From Borreliella americana (GTDB taxonomy: Bacteria; Spirochaetota; Spirochaetia; Borreliales; Borreliaceae): a DNA stretch of 64,000 nt. Position numbers and translations under genes: made by a program. The notes beneath the pieces are model-generated. The model saw only the letters and a list, made by a program, of their open reading frames with translations. It made no database searches and was not told the origin of the DNA. Below are positions 35,030 through 44,399 of this stretch, in pieces. Numbering within the stretch: the first letter of the stretch is position 1; each line of letters opens with the position of its first letter. The stretch is taken from contig NZ_JAJNFB010000005.1 in NCBI RefSeq assembly GCF_021043605.1, positions 1 through 64,000 of the forward strand, in the 5' to 3' direction.

Positions 35030-35858
35030 AGTTCTTCTTTGTATTAATACTTTAAAGTTGGGAGCTAGTATTTTAGGTAATGATGTTAAAGTTTATTTAG
35101 AAACTAAGTATTTTGTTGAAGTAGTGTTAATAGATGTTGGCAGGCCTTTATTTTCTTTTCCAAAAGAAAATTTTCTTTTTTTGATAACTTTAGGAGGAGA
35201 TGGTACAGTTCTTTTGGCTGTTAATTTGCTTCTTAAAAATGAAAATATTGATATTCCAATCATTTCAATTAATATGGGTAAGGTTGGGTTTTTAGCAGAT
35301 ATTAAGATTGAAGATTTTAAAAAAGTCATAGATAGATTTTTTAACAATTCTTTAGTTATTAATAAAAAATTTTTACTTCATGTAACAATTTTTCAGCGTG
35401 GCAAGGATTTAATTTCTAAATATGCTTTAAACGATATTATTATTCGCTCAAGCGTTCTTAATAAAATGATTTATGTAGATCTTATGGTTAATTCTGAAAA
35501 TTTTTTATCATATAAAAGTGATGGGATAATTGTGTCTACTCCAACAGGTTCAACAGGGTATTCTTTTTCAGCGGGGGGCCCCATTTTAGAAGCAGATCTT
35601 GAGGGATTTTTACTTACACCTATTTCTCCGCATTCTGTTTACAATCGTTCTTTTGTTTTCTCTAAATTAAGTAAACTTTCTATTTCTTTTTCAAAGGAAT
35701 ATTTTATAGCACCAGCATCAATTTTTTTGGATGGAATTAATTTTGGTTCTTTCGGGATTGATGTTGTTTTTGAATTTGAAATTTCTTCTCGAAACTTGAA
35801 TTTTGTTTCATTTTGTACGGATACTTTTGTTAAGAGATTAAAAAATAAATTATTGTAA
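35019..35858 (+). CDS. nadK: NAD kinase
   Basis: NAD kinase makes NADP from NAD. I choose the ATG at 35019 (MKNKVLLCIN) because homologues start at this strand; longer in-frame starts would overlap cheW by 71 nt. The 279-residue protein has GGDG (59-62) in ITLGGDGTVLLAV, NMGKVGFLAD, YALNDIIIRS and SPTGSTGYSFSAGGP, all family hallmarks. The ribosome site is weak, so translation is probably coupled to cheW. Confidence 0.94.
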   Translation: MKNKVLLCINTLKLGASILGNDVKVYLETKYFVEVVLIDVGRPLFSFPKENFLFLITLGGDGTVLLAVNLLLKNENIDIPIISINMGKVGFLADIKIEDFKKVIDRFFNNSLVINKKFLLHVTIFQRGKDLISKYALNDIIIRSSVLNKMIYVDLMVNSENFLSYKSDGIIVSTPTGSTGYSFSAGGPILEADLEGFLLTPISPHSVYNRSFVFSKLSKLSISFSKEYFIAPASIFLDGINFGSFGIDVVFEFEISSRNLNFVSFCTDTFVKRLKNKLL

Positions 35859-36152
35859 GTTTAATGTTTTTTTAAGCGGTGTTCTTTTTGATAGAAATTT
35901 TTCTTGGTTGTTATTTGAATGTTTAATTTGATCTAATCTTTAATAAGGCTAGAGGATTTTCCCTGTTTTAAGACTTGGTAATTTTAAAAATTAGTTAAAA
36001 TTTTACATAATTTATTATAAGTATTTTAATGTTTTGTTTATTCACAGAGTTAATTTTTAAAGGGTGTTTTTTATAAATTTATAACTTGCTAAAATATTTA
36101 ATATGTTTTTTGCTAAAATCAAAATATTAGATAGCTGATAAATCATCCTTTT
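35859..36152 (+). other. Intergenic region before the division-cluster run
   Basis: This 294-nt AT-rich gap holds no gene I can support. TTGCTAAAAT occurs twice (36086 and 36110), the second covering a TAAAAT that could be a -10. No convincing terminator follows nadK. Confidence 0.4.
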
Positions 36153-36173
36153 ATGAGTTTTAGGCAGGTGTTT

Positions 36174-36932
36174 ATGGATTTAATTGATAATGAAAATTAT
36201 AAAAAAATAGTATATATTAATAATCTTGTTGTAAGGACTTTAAATGATATAGCAGCTATAAAAGAGACTGGCGAATTTACATCAAATGCTAAACTTTCAT
36301 TTGATCTTATTGATTTCAATTTAAATGTTTTAAGCTATATTTCTTCTTTAAATTATTTTTATACTAGGCCTAGATTGAAAGTAAATTATTCTATAAAAAA
36401 AATTTTGTCTGGATTGATTTCTGATTTTAGTTTGGTTATTAGTCCTGTTCTTAGTATTACCCCAAGAGAGTTGATTGAAATGCCTCAGGCTCTTAATTTA
36501 AATCCTGAAGAGAGGTTTTTGATTGTTAAAAAATTGGGCTATTTGATTGATTTGGCTAAAATTTTTAGTAAAAAAGATTCTAAAACGCTTGTTTTTCTTG
36601 AGGATATGTATCTCAAATTTATTGTTTTTTCTAAAAATATTATTGATTTTAGAGATTTTTCTAAAAATTTAAAACTTGAGAGTCCTTATTATAAATTTCA
36701 ATTTGAACACCTTATTAAAGCGTTAGAGCTTTTAGAAGAGGGAGCTTTTATTTTAAGGGGTAAATATGAAATTAGTGGATCTCATGAATTTGGACTACAT
36801 TCTCTTGGTTATCTTGAAGCCGGAAGAGCTTTGGCTACCATAGCCTCTCAAAAAGAAGCTGCTGAAAAATTTTCAAGGTTTCATGGAGTTTGGTCTTCAA
36901 AGTTTAGTTCAGATTTAATTAAAGTGAAATAG
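36174..36932 (+). CDS. Conserved hypothetical protein, cytoplasmic
   Basis: I prefer the ATG at 36174 over that at 36153 because GCAGG stands just upstream of it. The 252-residue product (MDLIDNENYKKIVYIN) is predicted mostly alpha-helical, with no signal peptide and no membrane helix. I see no catalytic motif. The C-terminal part contains EISGSHEFGLHSLGYLEAGR. It heads the gene string leading into rsmH and the fts genes, so a link to envelope growth is possible from position only. Confidence 0.8.
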   Translation: MDLIDNENYKKIVYINNLVVRTLNDIAAIKETGEFTSNAKLSFDLIDFNLNVLSYISSLNYFYTRPRLKVNYSIKKILSGLISDFSLVISPVLSITPRELIEMPQALNLNPEERFLIVKKLGYLIDLAKIFSKKDSKTLVFLEDMYLKFIVFSKNIIDFRDFSKNLKLESPYYKFQFEHLIKALELLEEGAFILRGKYEISGSHEFGLHSLGYLEAGRALATIASQKEAAEKFSRFHGVWSSKFSSDLIKVK

Positions 36933-36962
36933 ATCAATTAAGATGGGGAGAAAATAGTTATA

Positions 36963-38039
36963 TTGAGTTTTAATGTAGAAGAGGGCACTATTAAATTCAA
37001 AAAATTAAAATTTTTTTTGATTTTAAGTTTATTTTTATTATTTATAATTTTGATTGATTTTTTTGTAAGATCTACTATGAACGTATCTAATTTTTATGAT
37101 TTTAAGAATTTTGAGAATAAATCTGATTGTAAAAATATAAATTTAAGCAAGAATGCTTTTATATCAAATAAGGTTTTAAGTATTAATTTCGAAGAATCTT
37201 GTTATTCTCTTTTAAGTGACAACTTAATAAGTTATTCAGATTATTATTATGTGCTTTTAAATTCCAGTGAGAATTATTCTGTTTTTTCTGTTAAAAACAA
37301 TAAATTTTTATTTACACTTAAGCTAAAGGATTTTGTTTTTGCAATAAACAATTTAATTTTTACTTTAAACAATTTATATAAAACTTTAGAAGTTTATGAT
37401 TCTGGCGGAAATAATATACTAATGCTTAATTTTTTGTCTTCAATTTTAAGTTTAGACTACAACAATGAAGTTTTGGCCTTGGGGCTTTCTAATGGTGAGA
37501 TTTATGTATATAAACAGGGTAAGATAATTTATATGGAAAATTTTTTAGAGAGAAAATTTTTAACATGTTTTGTTAAATTAAGTTCTGATAATAAATATTT
37601 GGTGTCACTAAAAGGCAATTCTGAGTATTTTTTAGAAATAATTGATTTAGAGAATAATTATAAAAAAATTTTAGAATTAAACAATTTAACTATTAATAGT
37701 TTTGAGACTTTTATAAAAATAGATGATTATCATAATTTGTTTATTGAAGGAAAAAATTCACTTGTGGTTATAAATATTAAAAGTGGTAGAATATTTAAAG
37801 TTGAAAATAAAAATTCTATTTTAAGCGCGTCATATGATTATTTCCAAAATATTTATAGAGTATATTTTTATTCTAAGAGTGAAAAAATCATTAATGTAAA
37901 AACTTATTCTACAAACTCTTTTAAATTATTTGATAATATTTTTATTAAAGACGAAATAAGCTCTTTTGTTGAATTTGAAAAGGGACTTTTATATTTTAAT
38001 AGTAATAATGATTTAAAATACTTGGGATTGGCTCAGTGA
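36963..38039 (+). CDS. Membrane-anchored beta-propeller-like protein
   Basis: This 358-residue protein starts at a TTG behind GGGGAG. One membrane anchor lies at residues 16-37 (KLKFFLILSLFLLFIILIDF). The rest appears extracytoplasmic and built of short beta strands with blade-like repeats, such as LALGLSNGEIYVYKQGKI and LVSLKGNSEYFLEIIDLEN, in the manner of WD40/PQQ propellers. The function is unknown. Its TGA overlaps the next GTG as GTGA. Confidence 0.78.
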   Translation: MSFNVEEGTIKFKKLKFFLILSLFLLFIILIDFFVRSTMNVSNFYDFKNFENKSDCKNINLSKNAFISNKVLSINFEESCYSLLSDNLISYSDYYYVLLNSSENYSVFSVKNNKFLFTLKLKDFVFAINNLIFTLNNLYKTLEVYDSGGNNILMLNFLSSILSLDYNNEVLALGLSNGEIYVYKQGKIIYMENFLERKFLTCFVKLSSDNKYLVSLKGNSEYFLEIIDLENNYKKILELNNLTINSFETFIKIDDYHNLFIEGKNSLVVINIKSGRIFKVENKNSILSASYDYFQNIYRVYFYSKSEKIINVKTYSTNSFKLFDNIFIKDEISSFVEFEKGLLYFNSNNDLKYLGLAQ

Positions 38040-38872
38040 TTTTAATTGTTTTGATATTTTTCTTAAATATTTTGGATTTATATCCATTTTTGGAATTTAA
38101 AAATGATGAAAAGTTTGCTTTAGTTAAAGATTTTGGTGTATTGGATAATAATAAATTGAATATTGGAGTAAGGTTAAGGCCCTTGAAAAATACCGTATCT
38201 GTTTTTTCCAGTAATTATAAAATTTTATATTCAAAAAATAGTTTAAATAGGGATGGTAGTATTTTAATCATTTTTGATAATGATCTAAATTTAAATTTAG
38301 AGGTTTTTGGGAAGTTTTTTTATAAGCTTGGAAAGATTTTTTTAAAAGATGAAAATAGTATTATTGATTTAGTAGTTAATGATCCTAGTGCTAAAAAGAT
38401 TATAAATCCTTTGTTTGTCATCAAAAATAGGAACAATTTAGTTGCTGAGACGGTTTATACATTGGGCAGGGTTTTTTTAAAAGGAAAGGGTGATGATGAA
38501 AGATTAGAATTGTCAAAAAACACGAATTTAAATGTCGATTCTGGTCAATACAGTCTTTTGTTATATTTTTATACTCAAAAAGTAGAATCTTTTGAAAATT
38601 CTCTTAAAGGAATTTATTATTTTGAAGCTATTTTGAATAATAAAAGCATTCTTCGTTCAGATTTTCAAAATATTTTTTTGATTAATAATACACACACTTT
38701 AGCTCAAGAGAAAAATTATGGATTAGATATTTTGAATATAAAAAAAGATGTAGGATGTCTTAAGATAAATGATCTTAATTTTGTTAAGGGCAAGAATGAA
38801 CTTAAAATAAAGTATGGCGATGTTTATGGAAATGAAAAAAAAATAATTTATAGGTTTAAATTAAATGAATAA
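38036..38872 (+). CDS. Exported hypothetical protein upstream of rsmH
   Basis: This 278-residue protein starts at GTG overlapping the previous stop by 4 nt. A hydrophobic N-terminus (MILIVLIFFLNILDLYPF) looks like a signal peptide. The rest is beta-rich without Cys clusters or known catalytic motifs; I looked for the His-x-His of M23 peptidases and did not find it. It overlaps rsmH by 8 nt. Paired with the preceding gene, it likely belongs to one periplasmic function. Confidence 0.78.
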   Translation: MILIVLIFFLNILDLYPFLEFKNDEKFALVKDFGVLDNNKLNIGVRLRPLKNTVSVFSSNYKILYSKNSLNRDGSILIIFDNDLNLNLEVFGKFFYKLGKIFLKDENSIIDLVVNDPSAKKIINPLFVIKNRNNLVAETVYTLGRVFLKGKGDDERLELSKNTNLNVDSGQYSLLLYFYTQKVESFENSLKGIYYFEAILNNKSILRSDFQNIFLINNTHTLAQEKNYGLDILNIKKDVGCLKINDLNFVKGKNELKIKYGDVYGNEKKIIYRFKLNE

Positions 38873-39755
38873 TAGCGCTTTTCATTTTCCGGTACTTCTT
38901 GATGAAATTTGTAAGCTTATAGAAGATTTGCCCGTAAAAAGTGATTCAATATACATTGATTCTACTCTTGGAGAAGGTGTTCATGCAAAAGCGATTCTTG
39001 AGAAATATGATTTTTTAAGTTTGGTTGGAATTGAAAGAGATCCTCAAATTTTAGAAAGAGCAAAGCAGTTTCTTCTCATTTTTGAAGAGAGAATCACATA
39101 TTTTAATGATTGGTTTGATAATTTTTTCGTCAATTATCCTTTAAATGTCAAAGCCAATTTTATTTTAGTTGATCTTGGTATTTCTATGTTTCATTACAAG
39201 GGCAGCAAAAAAGGATTTTCTTTTCTTGAAGATGAACCTTTAGATATGAGACTTTGTTCTTCTTCTTGTAAAATTAGTGCGGCTGAGATTGTAAACACTT
39301 TTAGTAAATATGACCTTGAAGCTTTAATTTATAATTTAAGCAATGAACATTATTCTAGAAGAATCTCTAAAGCCATTGTAGAATATAGAAAAATTAAAAA
39401 AATACAAACCACAAAAGAGTTACAGTCCATAATAAGCAAAGTTTATCCTTTTTCAAAAGTTAAAATAAATCCAGCTACAAAAACTTTTCAAGCATTAAGA
39501 ATTTATGTAAATGATGAGCTTACTAGGCTTAAAAGGAGCTTGCCCTTTTGGGTAGAAAATTTATCCAAAGATGGAATTTTAGCTATTATTACGTTTCATT
39601 CAATAGAGGATCGTATTGTAAAGGATTTTTTAAAAAGCTTGAGTAGTGATTTGTATGCTAGGATCTCAAAAAAGCCTATTTTACCAAATTTTGACGAAAT
39701 TAAAAAAAACAAACCTTCAAGGAGTGCAAAACTTAGAGTTGTAAAAAAATTATGA
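38865..39755 (+). CDS. rsmH: 16S rRNA (cytosine-N4)-methyltransferase RsmH (MraW)
   Basis: RsmH methylates N4 of a cytidine near the ribosomal P site. The 296-residue protein has HFPVLLDEICKLIE, the SAM loop IDSTLGEGVHAKAIL, ADFILVDLGISMFHYKGSKK-type sequence, and the C-terminal ITFHSIEDRIVKDF and LRVVKKL. It is the usual first gene of the mra/dcw cluster and overlaps ftsL-like by 4 nt. Confidence 0.96.
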   Translation: MNNSAFHFPVLLDEICKLIEDLPVKSDSIYIDSTLGEGVHAKAILEKYDFLSLVGIERDPQILERAKQFLLIFEERITYFNDWFDNFFVNYPLNVKANFILVDLGISMFHYKGSKKGFSFLEDEPLDMRLCSSSCKISAAEIVNTFSKYDLEALIYNLSNEHYSRRISKAIVEYRKIKKIQTTKELQSIISKVYPFSKVKINPATKTFQALRIYVNDELTRLKRSLPFWVENLSKDGILAIITFHSIEDRIVKDFLKSLSSDLYARISKKPILPNFDEIKKNKPSRSAKLRVVKKL

Positions 39756-40033
39756 ATAACATAAGTAAGATTGAATTTAAAGTTTATTGTATTTTAATTT
39801 TGATACTAACAGTTATATTGTGTTTTAATATTTACCTAAATTTCAGATATGTTGTAAAGCTTAGGGAATTTAATTATTTAGACAATGAACAGGAAAATAT
39901 TATTGATGATAATTTAAGATTGCTGACGGTAATATATGAACTTGAAAATATTGATAGAATAGAGAGTTTTTGTTTTGGAGAATTAAATTTGGAAAAAAAA
40001 GCCAATCAAGATATAAATATTTTCGTTGATTAA
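39752..40033 (+). CDS. ftsL: FtsL-like divisome protein
   Basis: This small bitopic protein has a short N-terminal cytoplasmic stretch, one membrane helix at 13-31 (ILILILTVILCFNIYLN) and a coiled-coil-like tail with Leu/Ile heptads. At 93 residues, sitting between rsmH and murF, it fits FtsL. FtsL sequences are too diverged for certainty. FtsI, which normally follows, is absent here. Confidence 0.7.
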   Translation: MNNISKIEFKVYCILILILTVILCFNIYLNFRYVVKLREFNYLDNEQENIIDDNLRLLTVIYELENIDRIESFCFGELNLEKKANQDINIFVD

Positions 40034-40055
40034 AAGATTTTAGAATGAGGTTTTA

Positions 40056-41447
40056 GTGCGTATAAAGATTAAGGATATTTTAATCTCTTCTAAAGATGTA
40101 AAATTTGTAGGGAATATAAAAAATATTGAAAGAGCAGTATCTTTTTATTCGTTAGATAGTCGCGAAATAAAGGATGATAATATTAATGGTAGTCTTTATT
40201 TTGCATATAAGGGAAATAAAGTAGATGGATTTTCTTTTGTTAAGTATTTAATTGATTTGGGTGTTAAATGTTTTGTATGCTCAAGAGATCATGAATCTGA
40301 GTGTATTAAATATTTAAATGATAATGAAGGGCTAGTTTTTTTGCTTACAAGCAATGTAATAAAACTTCTTCAAACTTTAGCAGCGTGTTTAATTGAAAAA
40401 ACAAGCTTTAAAAAAATTGCTATTACAGGTAGCAATGGTAAGACTACAACCAAAGAGATGCTTTATAGTATACTTTCAAAGAAATATAAAACTTACAAAA
40501 CTTGGGGTAATTTAAATTCTGACATTGGGCTTCCTCTTAGTATTTTAAGGGTAGAGGGCAATGAAGAGTATGCTGTTTTTGAAGTTGGAGTTAGTTATGT
40601 TGGAGAAATGGATCTTTTATCTCAAATTTTAAAACCAGAGATTGTTATTATTACGAATATAAGCTATGCACATATGCAAGCTTTTAAGGAGCTACAAGCT
40701 ATTGCTTTTGAAAAGAGCAAAATAATTGGCAAAAACATTGAAATCTTTGTTTCAAATGAAATGAACGATTATTGTGTTTATCTTGAAAAAAGAGCAAAAA
40801 TCGCAAATCCAAATGTTAAAATCGTTTATTTTGATTTTGAAAATCTTAGTATTAAATCATTTTCTTTTTTGGAAGGGAAATTTTCTTTTGATTTTATTTA
40901 CAAAGGGTTTGAATACTCTATTTTATTGCTGGGTCGACATAACATTTTTAATGCAATAGGGTGTATTAATTTGGCCTTATTTTTAGGAATGAGAGAAAAA
41001 GAGATAAGAGAAGGCCTTATTGAAACTGCTTTTCAAAAGGGTAGGGCAGAAATTTTAACAAAAAATGGATATTTAATTTTAAATGATTCTTATAATGGCA
41101 ATATGGGTTCTTTTATGGCCTTAAAAAATATGATTTTAGATCTTGATATCCAAAACAAAAAATTTATAGTTCTTGGGTCTTTTAAAGAGCTTGGAGAATT
41201 TTCATACAAAACTCACAAAGATTTAATTCAAGAAGCTGTTTCAATGAATTTTGATAAAATTTTTCTAATTGGCGAAGAATTTTTAGATGTTAGGGATTCT
41301 GAGAATTTAGTTAAAAAGTATTTATATTACTTTAGCGAGTTTGATAAATTTATTGATTTTTTTTTAAAAAGCTTGGAGCCTTCAGTTTTTATTGTCATTA
41401 AAGGCTCAAGGTTTAACAGGCTTGAGAGAATTTTAAATTATATTTAG
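40056..41447 (+). CDS. murF: UDP-MurNAc-tripeptide--D-Ala-D-Ala ligase MurF
   Basis: MurF adds D-Ala-D-Ala to complete the muropeptide (Borrelia uses ornithine at position 3). The 463-residue enzyme shows the ATP loop ITGSNGKTTTKEM near 131, GNLNSDIGLPL, the FEVGVSYVGEMDLL block, LLGRHNIFNAIG and NDSYNGNMGSF, all family signatures. The start is GTG behind GAGG. Confidence 0.96.
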   Translation: MRIKIKDILISSKDVKFVGNIKNIERAVSFYSLDSREIKDDNINGSLYFAYKGNKVDGFSFVKYLIDLGVKCFVCSRDHESECIKYLNDNEGLVFLLTSNVIKLLQTLAACLIEKTSFKKIAITGSNGKTTTKEMLYSILSKKYKTYKTWGNLNSDIGLPLSILRVEGNEEYAVFEVGVSYVGEMDLLSQILKPEIVIITNISYAHMQAFKELQAIAFEKSKIIGKNIEIFVSNEMNDYCVYLEKRAKIANPNVKIVYFDFENLSIKSFSFLEGKFSFDFIYKGFEYSILLLGRHNIFNAIGCINLALFLGMREKEIREGLIETAFQKGRAEILTKNGYLILNDSYNGNMGSFMALKNMILDLDIQNKKFIVLGSFKELGEFSYKTHKDLIQEAVSMNFDKIFLIGEEFLDVRDSENLVKKYLYYFSEFDKFIDFFLKSLEPSVFIVIKGSRFNRLERILNYI

Positions 41448-41464
41448 ATGATAATGAGGTTTTT

Positions 41465-42520
41465 ATGTTTTACCTTTTAGGTTTGCGTTTACTCAAATAC
41501 ATTACCTTTAGAATGGCTTATGCTACAATTTTTGCATTTTTGCTTTCTTTGATTATGGGCCCTTATATTATTTTAAGGCTAAAAAAATTAAGAGCCGATC
41601 AGATTTTAAGAGAAGATGGTCCTAAAAGACATTTGAGCGAAAAAGCAGGAATTCCTACCATGGGAGGCATTCTTATTTTTTTTTGTGTTTTTATCTCTTT
41701 AGTATTTTGGAGCAACATTTTAAATGTTTATTTTTTGATCATGGTTTTTGTTATGTTTGGATTTGCTTTTTTGGGCTTTATAGATGATTTTTTGAAAATT
41801 AAAAAGAAAACCTCAGATGGACTTAAAGCTCGATTTAAGATTTATGGACAAGTAATATTTTCTTTTTTTTCTGTTGGTATTTTATATTATTTTGGTAGTA
41901 AGCATGTTAGTATAATATATTTTCCCTTTATTAAATCTTTTCAAATAGATTTGGGGTTATTTTACATTCCTTTTGGCATGTTTATTTTAATTTCTGCTTC
42001 TAATTCTTTTAATTTGACAGATGGGCTTGATGGACTTGCAATTGGATTGAGCATAGTTATAACAGGGGCTTTAATAATAATTGCTTATCTTACAAGCAGG
42101 GCTGATTTTGCAGCTTATTTGCATATTCCAAATATTAAAGGTTCTGAAGAGCTTGTAATATTTCTTGGGGCTTTGCTTGGGGGTAGTTTTGGATTTTTAT
42201 GGTTTAATGCCTATCCTGCAAAAATTATGATGGGAGATACGGGCAGTCTGGCTTTGGGAGCCATTCTTGGAATGGCATCTTTGATTTTAAAAAGCGAAAT
42301 ACTTTTTTCTATTCTTGCAGGTGTTTTTATTATTGAAACTATGTCTGTAATTATTCAAGTTTTGGTTTACAAAAAGACCAAAAAAAGAGTATTTAAAATG
42401 GCACCACTTCACCATCATTTTGAAGAACTTGGGTGGTCTGAAATGCAAGTCGTTATTAGATTTTGGATAATAGGGTTAATATTTGCTATAATTGCTTTAA
42501 GCACGATAAAAATCAGATAA
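41465..42520 (+). CDS. mraY: Phospho-MurNAc-pentapeptide transferase MraY
   Basis: MraY attaches phospho-MurNAc-pentapeptide to undecaprenyl phosphate, giving lipid I. The 351-residue membrane protein has about ten helices. Active-site motifs are AGIPTMGGILI, FIDDFLKI with the Asp pair, NLTDGLDGLA and the MAPLHHHFEELGW triad of histidines near 322. GAGG precedes the ATG. Confidence 0.97.
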   Translation: MFYLLGLRLLKYITFRMAYATIFAFLLSLIMGPYIILRLKKLRADQILREDGPKRHLSEKAGIPTMGGILIFFCVFISLVFWSNILNVYFLIMVFVMFGFAFLGFIDDFLKIKKKTSDGLKARFKIYGQVIFSFFSVGILYYFGSKHVSIIYFPFIKSFQIDLGLFYIPFGMFILISASNSFNLTDGLDGLAIGLSIVITGALIIIAYLTSRADFAAYLHIPNIKGSEELVIFLGALLGGSFGFLWFNAYPAKIMMGDTGSLALGAILGMASLILKSEILFSILAGVFIIETMSVIIQVLVYKKTKKRVFKMAPLHHHFEELGWSEMQVVIRFWIIGLIFAIIALSTIKIR

Positions 42521-42526
42521 TTTATT

Positions 42527-43621
42527 ATGGTTATAGAGATAAATTCACTTAGGACATGTTATTTGCTTGTTTTGCTGCTATTGGTAGCCTATGGCCTTGT
42601 AGTTTTTTATACTTCTTCCTTTTTCTTAAGCTTAGAATTGACAGGTAATCCAAATTTTTTGTTTTTCACAAGACTTAATTATCTTTTTTTAAGTTTTATA
42701 GTTTTTCTTGTTTTTGAGAGAATTTCTTTAAATTTTTTAAAAAAATCAATATTTCCTGTATTGATTATAACTCTTTTTTTAATTATGGCAACTTTTTTAT
42801 CTCCAAGTATTTCTGGAGCAAAGAGATGGATATTCTTTCGGGGTGTTAGTATTCAACCTTCTGAGATTTTTAAAATATCTTTTACTATTTATCTTTCAGC
42901 TTATTTGAGCAAGTTTGACCCAAGAAAAAACAATAGTATTTCATACTGGGTAAAGCCAATGTTGATTTTTTCAATTTTTTGGGTGTTAATAATTTTGCAA
43001 AACGATTACTCAACAGCTATTTATTTTGCTATTCTTTTTTTTATTGTTTTGTTTGTTTCTAATATGGCATTTAGCTATGTTTTTGCTATTGTGATTACTT
43101 TTTTGCCAGTTTCTGCTATATTCTTGATGCTTGAGCCTTATAGAGTTTCTAGAATTTTTGCCTTTCTCAATCCTTACGACGATCCTTCTGGTAAAGGTTA
43201 CCAGATAATAGCATCTCTTAATGCTTTAAAAAGTGGAGGAATTTTAGGTAAAGGACTGGGAATGGGAGAGGTAAAGCTTGGAAAACTACCAGAGGCTAAT
43301 TCAGATTTTATTTTTTCAGTTCTTGGAGAAGAATTGGGATTTTTAGGTATTTTGTTTGCCATAAGTTTGTTTTTTTTGTTTTTTTACTTTGGTTATTTTA
43401 TAGCTATTAATTCTAATAGTAGGTTTAAATTTTTTATTGCATTTATTTCAAGTCTTGCAATTTTTCTTCAAAGTATAATGAACATTTTAATTGCAATTGG
43501 TCTTTTGCCTCCCACAGGGATAAATTTACCGTTTTTTTCATCTGGGGGATCTTCTATTATTGTTACCATGGCACTGTCTGGCCTTATTTCAAATGTTTCA
43601 AAAAATTTAAGTAATAATTGA
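42527..43621 (+). CDS. ftsW: Lipid II polymerase FtsW
   Basis: FtsW is the SEDS-family glycosyltransferase of septal wall synthesis. The 364-residue protein has about ten helices with GAKRWIFFRGVSIQPSEIFK, YQIIASLNALKSGGILGKGL and the C-terminal PPTGINLPFFSSGGSS signatures. Its class B partner (FtsI) is not in this cluster and must be encoded elsewhere. Confidence 0.95.
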   Translation: MVIEINSLRTCYLLVLLLLVAYGLVVFYTSSFFLSLELTGNPNFLFFTRLNYLFLSFIVFLVFERISLNFLKKSIFPVLIITLFLIMATFLSPSISGAKRWIFFRGVSIQPSEIFKISFTIYLSAYLSKFDPRKNNSISYWVKPMLIFSIFWVLIILQNDYSTAIYFAILFFIVLFVSNMAFSYVFAIVITFLPVSAIFLMLEPYRVSRIFAFLNPYDDPSGKGYQIIASLNALKSGGILGKGLGMGEVKLGKLPEANSDFIFSVLGEELGFLGILFAISLFFLFFYFGYFIAINSNSRFKFFIAFISSLAIFLQSIMNILIAIGLLPPTGINLPFFSSGGSSIIVTMALSGLISNVSKNLSNN

Positions 43622-43655
43622 TGAATTTTTTTAGTAGTGTAAATTGAATTAGGTT

Positions 43656-44399
43656 ATGATTTTTGAGAGAAAATTTTTAATTAAGTATATATATTTCTTG
43701 ACGTCTTTAATTTTTTTTGAAATAATGGTTATTATTTTTGCATCTCCTTGTTTTTTGATTAGGTATATTAGTATCAATAATGATATTTCTCTTTCTAAAG
43801 AGGATATAATCAAGATTTCAGGAATCAAGCCCAATACATATTATCATAATGCTGATGTTAGAATATATGAGGAGAATCTTAAAAAAGATTTAAGGGTGAA
43901 GAGTGTTAAAGTTAATCTTAAGTTTCCTAATAAAATTAATATTAAAATAGAGAAAAGAATACCCATTGCTGTTGCTTTAGAAAACGTAAATGGTAATATT
44001 ACTTATTATTGTATTGCATCAGATGGTGTAATTTTGGAAAAAAGTAAACATTTAATTTATGATTTACCTATAATTAGCGGATTAGTTTTAAATGACAATA
44101 ATGTAGGAGATTTTCTAGAGGATAGAATGCTTAATATTGTAAGAGGCCTTGATTATCTTAAAATAAATCAAAAATATTTGTATAATTTAGTATCAGAGGT
44201 CAATTTTTTAAAATTGAATTTTTATGATTATAATGTAATTTTGTATATTAAAAGTATTTATAATAAAATATTGATAACAGTTGATATGAATTTAATGGAT
44301 GTGATGCATAAAGTGTTTCTTGCAGTTAATTTACTTAAAGGAAAACCCAGCGTTATAGATTTAAGAAGTGGTGATATCATTTTATTAGGAGAAAGTTAG
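43656..44399 (+). CDS. ftsQ: Cell division protein FtsQ/DivIB
   Basis: This 247-residue bitopic protein has a membrane helix at 11-31 and an extracytoplasmic POTRA-like segment (IRYISINNDISLSKEDIIKI then SVKVNLKFPNKINIKIEKR), followed by the FtsQ beta domain. Position between ftsW and ftsA supports the call. Its TAG overlaps the GTG of ftsA by 1 nt. Confidence 0.87.
   Translation: MIFERKFLIKYIYFLTSLIFFEIMVIIFASPCFLIRYISINNDISLSKEDIIKISGIKPNTYYHNADVRIYEENLKKDLRVKSVKVNLKFPNKINIKIEKRIPIAVALENVNGNITYYCIASDGVILEKSKHLIYDLPIISGLVLNDNNVGDFLEDRMLNIVRGLDYLKINQKYLYNLVSEVNFLKLNFYDYNVILYIKSIYNKILITVDMNLMDVMHKVFLAVNLLKGKPSVIDLRSGDIILLGES

Noticed and set aside
35859-36152. Search for a tRNA or small RNA in the gap after nadK
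   Set aside because: No cloverleaf pairing, no terminator, no strong promoter; the TTGCTAAAAT repeats are spaced wrongly for a -35/-10 pair.
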